Assembly (NCBI GenBank): GCA_964057225.1
Contig: OZ059897.1
Span: 19,716,001 to 19,780,000 of the forward strand
Length of the DNA stretch: 64,000 nt
Direction: 5' to 3'
Source of the DNA: Auanema rhodensis
Lineage: Eukaryota; Nematoda; Chromadorea; Rhabditida; Rhabditidae
Below the pieces are notes generated by a model. That model was given only the letters and a program-made list of their open reading frames with translations. It searched no databases and was not told the origin of the DNA. The translations under genes were made by a program, and so were the position numbers. Below are positions 53,501 through 64,000 of this stretch, piece by piece (the first letter of the stretch is position 1; each line of letters starts with the position of its first letter).

Positions 53501-54760
53501 CAAAAATTAGTTATGATCGTTTGAAAAATGATGCATTAGTGTATGTTGAGTTTCCATGTACACTCAACATTGCTTCCAAAAACATTTTGACAAAACTTTT
53601 TTCGAAAAATTTCAAAATAATTTAGCAAAAAGTAGATGTTTTTAGATTCCATTTTTCAAGGCAAAGACGATAGACAATGTTATTCAACGAAAAAATTAAT
53701 TCTTCAGGGTGAAAATCGAGGATATAAGTGTGAACTTATATCAGTTGATATCTCGGTGCATTTTTAAGCTAGCGCAAATCTGATAACACAGATCGACGCA
53801 GCTTAAAAATCCGCATCGAATGCACTATACTACATTGAGAAACGCTTAATACAAAAATTAGTTATGATCGTTTGAAAAATGATGCATTAGTGTATGTTGA
53901 GTTTCCATGTACACTCAACATTGCTTCCAAACACATTTTGACAAAAATTTTTTCGAAAAATTTCAAAATAATTCAGCAAAAAGTAGATGTTTTTAGATTC
54001 CATTTTCCAAGGCAAAGACGATAGACAATGTTATTCAACGAAAAAATTAATTCTTCAGGGTGAAAATCGAGGATATAAGTGTGAACTTATATCAGTTGAT
54101 ATCTCGGTGCATTTTTAAGCTAGCGCAAATCTGATAACACAGATCGACGCAGCTTAAAAATCCGCATCGAATGCACTATACTACATTGAGAAACGCTTAA
54201 TACAAAAATTAGTTATGATCGTTTGAAAAATGATGCATTAGTGTATGTTGAGTTTCCATGTACACTCAACATTGCTTCCAAAAACATTTTGACAAAAATT
54301 TTTTCGAAAAATTTCAAAATAATTTAGCAAAAAGTAGATGTTTTTAGATTCCATTTTTCAAGGCAAAGACGATGGACAATGTTATTCAACGAAAAAATTA
54401 ATTCTTCAGGGTGAAAATCGAGGATATAAGTGTGAACTTATATCAGTTGATATCTCGGTGCATTTTTAAGCTAGCGCAAATCTGATAACACAGATCGACG
54501 CAGCTTAAAAATCCGCATCGAATGCACTATACTACATTGAGAAACGCTTAATACAAAAATTAGTTATGATCTTTTGAAAAATGATGCATTAGTGTATGTT
54601 GAGTTTCCATGTACACTCAACATTGCTTCCAAAAACATTTTGACAAAAATTTTTTCGAAAAATTTCAAAATAATTTAGCAAAAAGTAGATGTTTTTAGAT
54701 TCCATTTCTCAAGGCAAAGACGATAGACAATGTTATTCAACGAAAAAATTAATTCTTCAG
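50549..54760. repeat. Twelve-monomer block, copy 1 (M145-M156)
   Basis: The order is M145 (TCGGTACATT, CATTGGTAAAC, TTTTTTTAAGG), M146 (TCGGTACATT, ACATGGAAAAAC, 299C), M147 (GAGAATATAAG, 240C), M148 (CTATATTACATTG, 132A/141G/163T, 299C), M149 (304A, 326G), M150 to M155 as two rounds of 240C, 225C, plain, and M156 (163T without 132A or 141G, 299C). The rare marks of M145, M146, M147 and M148 all return in M160 to M164. M152 has a private CAATATAATT. Confidence 0.9.
52304..54409. repeat. Three-monomer cadence repeated twice (M150-M152, M153-M155)
   Basis: The order 240C, 225C/267C/300C, plain 316G occurs twice in tandem (1053 bp each). The same double cadence is present in the second large block at 57920-60025 (M166-M171), so this small duplication preceded the large one. 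Confidence 0.87.
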
Positions 54761-55813
54761 GGTGAAAATCGAGGATATAAGTGTGAACTTATATCAGTTG
54801 ATATCTCGGTGCATTTTTAAGCTAGCGCAAATCTGATAACACAGATCGACGCAGCTTAAAAATCCGCATCGAATGCACTATACTACATGGAAGAACGCTT
54901 AATACAAAAATTAGTTATGATCGTTTGAAAAATGATGCATTAGTGTATGTTGAGTTTCCATGTACACTCAACATTGCTTCCAAAAACATTTTGACAAAAA
55001 TTTTTTCGAAAAATTTCAAAATAATTTAGCCAAAAGTAGATGTTTTTAGATTCCTTTTTTCAAGGCAAAGACGATGGACAATGTTATTCAACGAAAAAAT
55101 TAATTCTTCAGGGTGAAAATCGAGGATATAAGTGTAAACTTATATCAGTTGATATCTCGGTGCATTTTTAAGCTAGCGCAAATCTGATAACACAGATCGA
55201 CGCAGCTTAAAAATCCGCATCGAATGCACTATACTACATTGAGAAACGCTTAATACAAAAATTAGTTATGATCGTTTGAAAAATGATGCATTAGTGTATG
55301 TTGAGTTTCCATGTACACTCAACATTGCTTCCAAAAACATTTTGACAAAAATTTTTTCGAAAAATTTCAAAATAATTTAGCAAAAAGTAGATGTTTTTAG
55401 ATTCCTTTTTTCAAGGCAAAGACGATGGACAATGTTATTTAACGAAAAAATTAATTCTTCAGGGTGAAAATCGAGGATATAAGTGTAAACTTATATCAGT
55501 TGATATCTCGGTGCATTTTTAAGCTAGCGCAAATCTGATAACACAGATCGACGCAGCTTAAAAATCCGCATCGAATGCACTATACTACATGGAAGAACGC
55601 TTAATACAAAAATTAGTTATGATCGTTTGAAAAATGATGCATTAGTGTATGTTGAGTTTCCATGTACACTCAACATTGCTTCCAAAAACATTTTGACAAA
55701 AATTTTTTCGAAAAATTTCAAAATAATTTAGCAAAAAGTAGATGTTTTTAGATTCCTTTTTTCAAGGCAAAGACGATGGACAATGTTATTCAACGAAAAA
55801 ATTAATTCTTCAG
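54761..55813. repeat. Three-monomer spacer between the two large blocks (M157-M159)
   Basis: M157 and M159 share ACATGGAAGAACG, and M158 and M159 share GTGTAAACTT. All three have 295T with the A form of position 343, a combination rare elsewhere (M62, M145, M160, M181 and M182 also have it). M157 has a private AGCCAAAAG and M158 has GTTATTTAAC. These monomers look like a remnant of another subfamily. Confidence 0.85.
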
Positions 55814-58800
55814 GGTGAAAATCGAGGATATAAGTGTGAACTTATATCAGTTGATATCTCGGTACATTTTTAAGCTAGCGCAAATCTGATAACACAGATC
55901 GACGCAGCTTAAAAATCCGCATCGAATGCACTATACTACATTGGTAAACGCTTAATACAAAAATTAGTTATGATCGTTTGAAAAATGATGCATTAGTGTA
56001 TGTTGAGTTTCCATGTACACTCAACATTGCTTCCAAAAACATTTTGACAAAAATTTTTTCGAAAAATTTCAAAATAATTTAGCAAAAAGTAGATGTTTTT
56101 AGATTCCTTTTTTTAAGGCAAAGACGATGGACAATGTTATTCAACGAAAAAATTAATTCTTCAGGGTGAAAATCGAGGATATAAGTGTGAACTTATATCA
56201 GTTGATATCTCGGTACATTTTTAAGCTAGCGCAAATCTGATAACACAGATCGACGCAGCTTAAAAATCCGCATCGAATGCACTATACTACATGGAAAAAC
56301 GCTTAATACAAAAATTAGTTATGATCGTTTGAAAAATGATGCATTAGTGTATGTTGAGTTTCCATGTACACTCAACATTGCTTCCAAAAACATTTTGACA
56401 AAAATTTTTTCGAAAAATTTCAAAATAATTTAGCAAAAAGTAGATGTTTTTAGATTCCATTTCTCAAGGCAAAGACGATAGACAATGTTATTCAACGAAA
56501 AAATTAATTCTTCAGGGTGAAAATCGAGAATATAAGTGTGAACTTATATCAGTTGATATCTCGGTGCATTTTTAAGCTAGCGCAAATCTGATAACACAGA
56601 TCGACGCAGCTTAAAAATCCGCATCGAATGCACTATACTACATTGAGAAACGCTTAATACAAAAATTAGTTATGATCGTTTGAAAAATGATGCATTAGTG
56701 TATGTTGAGTTTCCATGTACACTCAACATTGCTTCCAAAAACATTTTGACAAAAATTTTTTCAAAAAATTTCAAAATAATTTAGCAAAAAGTAGATGTTT
56801 TTAGATTCCTTTTTTCAAAGCAAAGACGATGGACAATGTTGTTCAACGAAAAAATTATTTCTTCAGGGTGAAAATCGAGGATATAAGTGTGAACTTATAT
56901 CAGTTGATATCTCGGTGCATTTTTAAGCTAGCGCAAATCTGATAACACAGATCGACGCAGCTTAAAAATCCGCATCGAATGCACTATACTACATTGAGAA
57001 ACGCTTAATACAAAAATTAGTTATGATCGTTTGAAAAATGATGCATTAGTGTATGTTGAGTTTCCATGTACACTCAACATTGCTTCCAAAAACATTTTGA
57101 CAAAACTTTTTTCGAAAAATTTCAAAATAATTTAGCAAAAAGTAGATGTTTTTAGATTCCATTTTTCAAGGCAAAGACGATAGACAATGTTATTCAACGA
57201 AAAAATTAATTCTTCAGGGTGAAAATCGAGGATATAAGTGTGAACTTATATCAGTTGATATCTCGGTGCATTTTTAAGCTAGCGCAAATCTGATAACACA
57301 GATCGACGCAGCTTAAAAATCCGCATCGAATGCACTATATTACATTGAAAAACGCTTGATACAAAAATTAGTTATGATCTTTTGAAAAATGATGCATTAG
57401 TGTATGTTGAGTTTCCATGTACACTCAACATTGCTTCCAAAAACATTTTGACAAAAATTTTTTCGAAAAATTTCAAAATAATTTAGCAAAAAGTAGATGT
57501 TTTTAGATTCCATTTCTCAAGGCAAAGACGATAGACAATGTTATTCAACGAAAAAATTAATTCTTCAGGGTGAAAATCGAGGATATAAGTGTGAACTTAT
57601 ATCAGTTGATATCTCGGTGCATTTTTAAGCTAGCGCAAATCTGATAACACAGATCGACGCAGCTTAAAAATCCGCATCGAATGCACTATACTACATTGAG
57701 AAACGCTTAATACAAAAATTAGTTATGATCGTTTGAAAAATGATGCATTAGTGTATGTTGAGTTTCCATGTACACTCAACATTGCTTCCAAAAACATTTT
57801 GACAAAAATTTTTTCGAAAAATTTCAAAATAATTTAGCAAAAAGTAGATGTTTTTAGATTCCTTTTTTCAAAGCAAAGACGATGGACAATGTTGTTCAAC
57901 GAAAAAATTATTTCTTCAGGGTGAAAATCGAGGATATAAGTGTGAACTTATATCAGTTGATATCTCGGTGCATTTTTAAGCTAGCGCAAATCTGATAACA
58001 CAGATCGACGCAGCTTAAAAATCCGCATCGAATGCACTATACTACATTGAGAAACGCTTAATACAAAAATTAGTTATGATCGTTTGAAAAATGATGCATT
58101 AGTGTATGTTGAGTTTCCATGTACACTCAACATTGCTTCCAAAAACATTTTGACAAAACTTTTTTCGAAAAATTTCAAAATAATTTAGCAAAAAGTAGAT
58201 GTTTTTAGATTCCATTTTTCAAGGCAAAGACGATAGACAATGTTATTCAACGAAAAAATTAATTCTTCAGGGTGAAAATCGAGGATATAAGTGTGAACTT
58301 ATATCAGTTGATATCTCGGTGCATTTTTAAGCTAGCGCAAATCTGATAACACAGATCGACGCAGCTTAAAAATCCGCATCGAATGCACTATACTACATTG
58401 AGAAACGCTTAATACAAAAATTAGTTATGATCGTTTGAAAAATGATGCATTAGTGTATGTTGAGTTTCCATGTACACTCAACATTGCTTCCAAACACATT
58501 TTGACAAAAATTTTTTCGAAAAATTTCAAAATAATTCAGCAAAAAGTAGATGTTTTTAGATTCCATTTTCCAAGGCAAAGACGATAGACAATGTTATTCA
58601 ACGAAAAAATTAATTCTTCAGGGTGAAAATCGAGGATATAAGTGTGAACTTATATCAGTTGATATCTCGGTGCATTTTTAAGCTAGCGCAAATCTGATAA
58701 CACAGATCGACGCAGCTTAAAAATCCGCATCGAATGCACTATACTACATTGAGAAACGCTTAATACAAAAATTAGTTATGATCGTTTGAAAAATGATGCA

Positions 58801-60376
58801 TTAGTGTATGTTGAGTTTCCATGTACACTCAACATTGCTTCCAAAAACATTTTGACAAAAATTTTTTCGAAAAATTTCAAAATAATTTAGCAAAAAGTAG
58901 ATGTTTTTAGATTCCATTTTTCAAGGCAAAGACGATGGACAATGTTATTCAACGAAAAAATTAATTCTTCAGGGTGAAAATCGAGGATATAAGTGTGAAC
59001 TTATATCAGTTGATATCTCGGTGCATTTTTAAGCTAGCGCAAATCTGATAACACAGATCGACGCAGCTTAAAAATCCGCATCGAATGCACTATACTACAT
59101 TGAGAAACGCTTAATACAAAAATTAGTTATGATCGTTTGAAAAATGATGCATTAGTGTATGTTGAGTTTCCATGTACACTCAACATTGCTTCCAAAAACA
59201 TTTTGACAAAACTTTTTTCGAAAAATTTCAAAATAATTTAGCAAAAAGTAGATGTTTTTAGATTCCATTTTTCAAGGCAAAGACGATAGACAATGTTATT
59301 CAACGAAAAAATTAATTCTTCAGGGTGAAAATCGAGGATATAAGTGTGAACTTATATCAGTTGATATCTCGGTGCATTTTTAAGCTAGCGCAAATCTGAT
59401 AACACAGATCGACGCAGCTTAAAAATCCGCATCGAATGCACTATACTACATTGAGAAACGCTTAATACAAAAATTAGTTATGATCGTTTGAAAAATGATG
59501 CATTAGTGTATGTTGAGTTTCCATGTACACTCAACATTGCTTCCAAACACATTTTGACAAAAATTTTTTCGAAAAATTTCAAAATAATTCAGCAAAAAGT
59601 AGATGTTTTTAGATTCCATTTTCCAAGGCAAAGACGATAGACAATGTTATTCAACGAAAAAATTAATTCTTCAGGGTGAAAATCGAGGATATAAGTGTGA
59701 ACTTATATCAGTTGATATCTCGGTGCATTTTTAAGCTAGCGCAAATCTGATAACACAGATCGACGCAGCTTAAAAATCCGCATCGAATGCACTATACTAC
59801 ATTGAGAAACGCTTAATACAAAAATTAGTTATGATCGTTTGAAAAATGATGCATTAGTGTATGTTGAGTTTCCATGTACACTCAACATTGCTTCCAAAAA
59901 CATTTTGACAAAAATTTTTTCGAAAAATTTCAAAATAATTTAGCAAAAAGTAGATGTTTTTAGATTCCATTTTTCAAGGCAAAGACGATGGACAATGTTA
60001 TTCAACGAAAAAATTAATTCTTCAGGGTGAAAATCGAGGATATAAGTGTGAACTTATATCAGTTGATATCTCGGTGCATTTTTAAGCTAGCGCAAATCTG
60101 ATAACACAGATCGACGCAGCTTAAAAATCCGCATCGAATGCACTATACTACATTGAGAAACGCTTAATACAAAAATTAGTTATGATCTTTTGAAAAATGA
60201 TGCATTAGTGTATGTTGAGTTTCCATGTACACTCAACATTGCTTCCAAAAACATTTTGACAAAAATTTTTTCGAAAAATTTCAAAATAATTTAGCAAAAA
60301 GTAGATGTTTTTAGATTCCATTTCTCAAGGCAAAGACGATAGACAATGTTATTCAACGAAAAAATTAATTCTTCAG
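55814..60376. repeat. Thirteen-monomer block, copy 2 (M160-M172)
   Basis: M160 and M161 match M145 and M146 at 5265 bp (15 monomers). M164 to M172 match M148 to M156 at 5616 bp (16 monomers). The one-monomer step lies in M162-M163: M162 begins like M147 (GAGAATATAAG) but ends like M149 (304A, 326G, 343T), and M163 supplies the 240C 3' part of M147. Copy 2 has thus gained, or copy 1 has lost, one 351-bp monomer by in-register exchange. M162 also has a private TTTTTTCAAAAAATTT. Confidence 0.9.
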
Positions 60377-63300
60377 GGTGAAAATCGAGGATATAAGTGT
60401 GAACTTATATCAGTTGATATCTCGGTGCATTTTTAAGCTAGCGCAAATCTGATAACACAGATCGACGCAGCTTAAAAATCCGCATCGAATGCACTATACT
60501 ACATTGAGAAACGCTTAATACAAAAATTAGTTATGATCGTTTGAAAAATGATGCATTAGTGTATGTTGAGTTTCCATGTACACTCAACATTGCTTCCAAA
60601 AACAATTTGACAAAAATTTTTTCGAAAAATTTCAAAATAATTTAGCAAAAAGTAGATGTTTTTAGATTCCTTTTTTCAAGGCAAAGACGATGGACAATGT
60701 TATTCAACGAAAAAATTATTTCTTCAGGGTGAAAATCGAGGATATAAGTGTGAACTTATATCAGTTGATATCTCGGTGCATTTTTAAGCTAGCGCAAATC
60801 TGATAACACAGATCGACGCAGCTTAAAAATCCGCATCGAATGCACTATACTACATTGAAAAACGCTTGATACAAAAATTAGTTATAATCTTTTGAAAAAT
60901 GATGCATTAGTGTATGTTGAGTTTCCATGTACACTCAACATTGCTTCCAAAAACATTTTGACAAAAATTTTTTCGAAAAATTTCAAAATAATTTAGCAAA
61001 AAGTAGATGTTTTTAGATTCCATTTCTCAAGGCAAAGACGATAGACAATGTTATTCAACGAAAAAATTAATTCTTCAGGGTGAAAATCGAGGATATAAGT
61101 GTGAACTTATATCAGTTGATATCTCGGTGCATTTTTACGCTAGCGCAGATCTGATAACACAGATCGACGCAGCTTAAAAATCCGCATCGAATGCACTATA
61201 CTACATTGAGAAACGCTTAATACAAAAATTAGTTATGATCGTTTGAAAAATGATGCATTAGTGTATGTTGAGTTTCCATGTACACTCAACATTGCTTCCA
61301 AAAACATTTTGACAAAAATTTTTTCGAAAAATTTCAAGATAATTTAGCAAAAAGTAGATGTTTTTAGATTCCTTTTTTCAAGGCAAAGACGATGGACAAT
61401 GTTATTCAACGAAAAAATTATTTCTTCAGGGTGAAAATCGAGGATATAAGTGTGAACTTATATCAGTTGATATCTCGGTGCATTTTTAAGCTAGCGCAAA
61501 TCTGATAGCACAGATCGACGCAGCTCAAAAATCCGGATCGAATGCACTATACTACATTAAGAAACGCTTGATACAAAAATTAGTTATGATCGTTTGAAAA
61601 ATGATGCATTAGTGTATGTTGAGTTTCCATGTACACTCAACATTGCTTCCAAAAACATTTTGACAAAAATTTTTTCGAAAAATTTCAAAATAATTTAGCA
61701 AAAAGTAGATGTTTTTAGATTTCATTTTTCAAGGCAAAGACGACAGACAATGTTATTCAACGAAAAAATTAATTCTTCAGGGTGAAAATCGAGGATATAA
61801 GTGTGAACTTATATCAGTTGATATCTCGGTGCATTTTTAAGCTAGCGCAAATCTGATAACACAGATCGACGCAGCTTAAAAATCCGCATCGAATGCACTA
61901 TACTACATTGAGAAACGCTTAGTACAAAAATTAGTTATGATCGTTTGAAAAATGATGCATTAGTGTATGTTGAGTTTCCATGTACACTCAACATTGCTTC
62001 CAAAAACATTTTGACAAAAATTTTTTCGAAAAATTTCAAAATAATTTAGCAAAAAGTAGATGTTTTTAGATTCCATTTTTCAAGGCAAAGACGATAGACA
62101 ATGTTATTCAACGAAAAAATTAATTCTTCAGGGTGAAAATCGAGGATATAAGTGTGAACTTATATCAGTTGATATCTCGGTGCATTTTTAAGCTAGCGCA
62201 AATCTGATAACACAGATCGACGCAGCTTAAAAATCCGCATCGAATGCACTATACTACATTGAGAAACGCTTAATACAAAAATTAGTTATGATCGTTTGAA
62301 AAATGATGCATTAGTGTATGTTGAGTTTCCATGTACACTCAACATTGCTTCCAAAAACATTTTGACAAAAATGTTTTCGAAAAATTTCAAAATAATTTAG
62401 CAAAAAGTAGATGTTTTTAGATTCCATTTTTCAAGGCAAAGACGATGGACAATGTTATTCAACGAAAAAATTAATTCTTCAGGGTGAAAATCGAGGATAT
62501 AAGTGTGAACTTATATCAGTTGATATCTCGGTGCATTTTTAAGCTAGCGCAAATCTGATAACACAGATCGACGCAGCTTAAAAATCCGCATCGAATGCAC
62601 TATACTACATTGAGAAACGCTTAATACAAAAATTAGTTATGATCGTTTGAAAAATGATGCATTAGTGTATGTTGAGTTTCCATGTACACTCAACATTGCT
62701 TCCAAAAACATTTTGACAAAAATGTTTTCGAAAAATTTCAAAATAATTTAGCAAAAAGTAGATGTTTTTAGATTCCATTTTTCAAGGCAAAGACGATGGA
62801 CAATGTTATTCAACGAAAAAATTAATTCTTCAGGGTGAAAATCGAGGATATAAGTGTGAACTTATATCAGTTGATATCTCGGTGCATTTTTAAGCTAGCG
62901 CAAATCTGATAACACAGATCGACGCAGCTTAAAAATCCGCATCGAATGCACTATACTACATTGAGAAACGCTTAATACAAAAATTAGTTATGATCGTTTG
63001 AAAAATGATGCATTAGTGTATGTTGAGTTTCCATGTACACTCAACATTGCTTCCAAAAACATTTTGACAAAAATTTTTTTGAAAAAATTCAAAATAATTT
63101 AGCAAAAAGTAGATGTTTTTAGATTCCTTTTTTCAAGGCAAAGACGATGGACAATGTTATTCAACGAAAAAATTATTTCTTCAGGGTGAAAATCGAGGAT
63201 ATAAGTGTGAACTTATATCAGTTGATATCTCGGTGCATTTTTAAGCTAGCGCAAATCTGATAACACAGATCGACGCAGCTTAAAAATCCGCATCGAATGC

Positions 63301-63886
63301 ACTATACTACATTGAAAAACGCTTGATACAAAAATTAGTTATGATCTTTTGAAAAATGATGCATTAGTGTATGTTGAGTTTCCATGTACACTCAACATTG
63401 CTTCCAAAAACATTTTGACAAAAATTTTTTCGAAAAATTTCAAAATAATTTAGCAAAAAGTAGATGTTTTTAGATTCCTTTTTTCAAGGCAAAGACGATG
63501 GACAATGTTATTCAACGAAAAAATTAATTCTTCAGGGTGAAAATCGAGGATATAAGTGTGAACTTATATCAGTTGATATCTCGGTGCATTTTTAAGCTAG
63601 CGCAAATCTGATAACACAGATCGACGCAGCTTAAAAATCCGCATCGAATGCACTATACTACATTGAAAAACGCTTGATACAAAAATTAGTTATGATCGTT
63701 TGAAAAATGATGCATTAGTGTATGTTGAGTTTCCATGTACACTCAACATTGCTTCCAAAAACATTTTGACAAAAATTTTTTTGAAAAAATTCAAAATAAT
63801 TTAGCAAAAAGTAGATGTTTTTAGATTCCTTTTTTCAAGGCAAAGACGATGGACAATGTTATTCAACGAAAAAATTAATTCTTCAG
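60377..63886. repeat. Right-end zone with more private changes (M173-M182)
   Basis: The 240C, 225C and 326G types of the preceding 40 kb are absent. The left-end types return: 247T/254A in M180 and M182, and 295T with unchanged 304G in M173, M175, M180, M181 and M182. Single-copy changes cluster: M173 AACAATTTGAC, M174 TTATAATC, M175 TTTTTACGC, GCGCAGATC and CAAGATAATT, M176 at least six including GATAGCACAG, CAGCTCAAAA, CCGGATCG and GACGACAGAC, M177 CTTAGTAC. This may be an older, less homogenised part of the array. Confidence 0.85.
62132..62833. repeat. Two-monomer duplication with AAATGTTTTCG (M178-M179)
   Basis: M178 and M179 both carry G at monomer position 242, seen in no other copy, and I see no difference between them. 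It is a one-monomer duplication of 351 bp, apparently recent. The change puts a mismatch in the left arm of inverted repeat 4. Confidence 0.9.
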
Positions 63887-64000
63887 GGTGAAAATCGAGG
63901 ATATAAGTGTGAACTTATATCAGTTGATATCTCGGTGCATTTTTAAGCTAGCGCAAATCTGATAACACAGATCGACGCAGCTTAAAAATCCGCATCGAAT
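63887..64000. repeat. Partial monomer at the right edge (M183)
   Basis: The first 114 bases of a monomer, complete through inverted repeats 1 and 2, are cut by the window end. No variant is seen. The array therefore continues beyond the window. Confidence 0.97.

Larger units (their letters stand above)
1..64000. repeat. 351-bp satellite DNA array, 182 complete monomers in tandem
   Basis: The motif GGTGAAAATCGAGG recurs every 351 bases from position 11 to 63887, always in the same orientation, with six exceptions of 350 bases. By hand count one typical copy has 109 G or C in 351, about 31%. The repeats are nearly identical: neighbours usually differ at only a few positions, and most differences are recurrent variants shared by many copies. 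No unique sequence, mobile element or inversion interrupts the array. All six frames are stopped within the monomer, and because 351 is divisible by three the same stops recur in the same frames through successive copies. Known biology: arrays of this type build centromeric or pericentromeric heterochromatin. That location is inferred here, not shown. EcoRV (GATATC), NheI (GCTAGC) and BsrGI (TGTACA) sites each occur once in the typical monomer. Confidence 0.99.

Noticed and set aside
1-64000. CRISPR array
   Set aside because: The direct repeats are contiguous 351-bp units with no short repeat and unique spacer pattern, and there are no cas genes.
1-64000. Transposon or LTR elements within the array
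   Set aside because: No terminal repeats, target-site duplications or coding remnants interrupt the 351-bp register anywhere; the spacing arithmetic closes exactly.
1-64000. A constant higher-order repeat across the whole window
   Set aside because: Spacings of 3, 4, 7, 8, 9, 11, 15, 16 and 17 monomers each hold only locally; only the 3158-bp unit at the left end is repeated cleanly as a whole.
1-64000. Assignment to a named insect satellite of similar size (for example the Drosophila 359-bp or Tribolium 360-bp families)
   Set aside because: The period and A+T content are similar, but I do not recognise matching sequence, so size alone is not evidence.

Overview
The whole 64 kb is one uninterrupted head-to-tail array of an A+T-rich satellite DNA. 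The monomer is 351 bp, about 31% G+C by my hand count of one copy. I number it from the GGTGAAAATC motif. There are 182 complete monomers (M1 to M182) from base 11 to base 63886, all in the same orientation. A 10-base piece lies at the left edge and a 114-base piece at the right edge. The arithmetic closes exactly: 176 monomers of 351 bp and six of 350 bp (M1, M10, M28, M31, M44, M59) span 63876 bp. There is no gene, RNA gene, transposon, promoter or other insertion that I can support. Every reading frame is closed by stops inside the monomer.

The organism is very probably a eukaryote, because tens of kilobases of near-identical noncoding tandem repeat is the pattern of centromeric or other constitutive heterochromatin. 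A period near 350 bp (about two nucleosomes) and high A+T are common in insect, other invertebrate and plant satellites. I do not recognise the family and cannot name a species.

The monomer has internal structure. There are four inverted repeats at monomer positions 14-35, 53-103, 187-214 and 238-256. The first and third each have 9-bp arms and sit almost exactly half a monomer apart (176 and 175 bp). A block of about 61 bp at positions 164-224, containing the third inverted repeat, showed no substitution in any copy as far as I could read. The rest of the monomer carries a dozen recurrent variants and several dozen rare ones.

The recurrent variants form haplotypes that reveal the history. 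From 11 to 6326 a nine-monomer unit of 3158 bp is present twice in tandem. From 6.3 to 17.6 kb the same variants are shuffled, with a three-monomer duplication and other short repeats. From 17.6 to 28.8 kb new variants appear and 7- and 4-monomer duplications are seen. A small distinctive subfamily lies at 28.8-31.6 kb. From 31.6 to 48.8 kb three monomer types dominate, with duplications at 17- and 11-monomer spacing. From 48.8 to 60.4 kb a 12-13 monomer block is present twice around a 3-monomer spacer. From 60.4 kb to the end the monomers carry more private mutations, and variants of the left end return. This mosaic is what repeated unequal crossing-over and local gene conversion produce. No fixed higher-order unit holds across the window.
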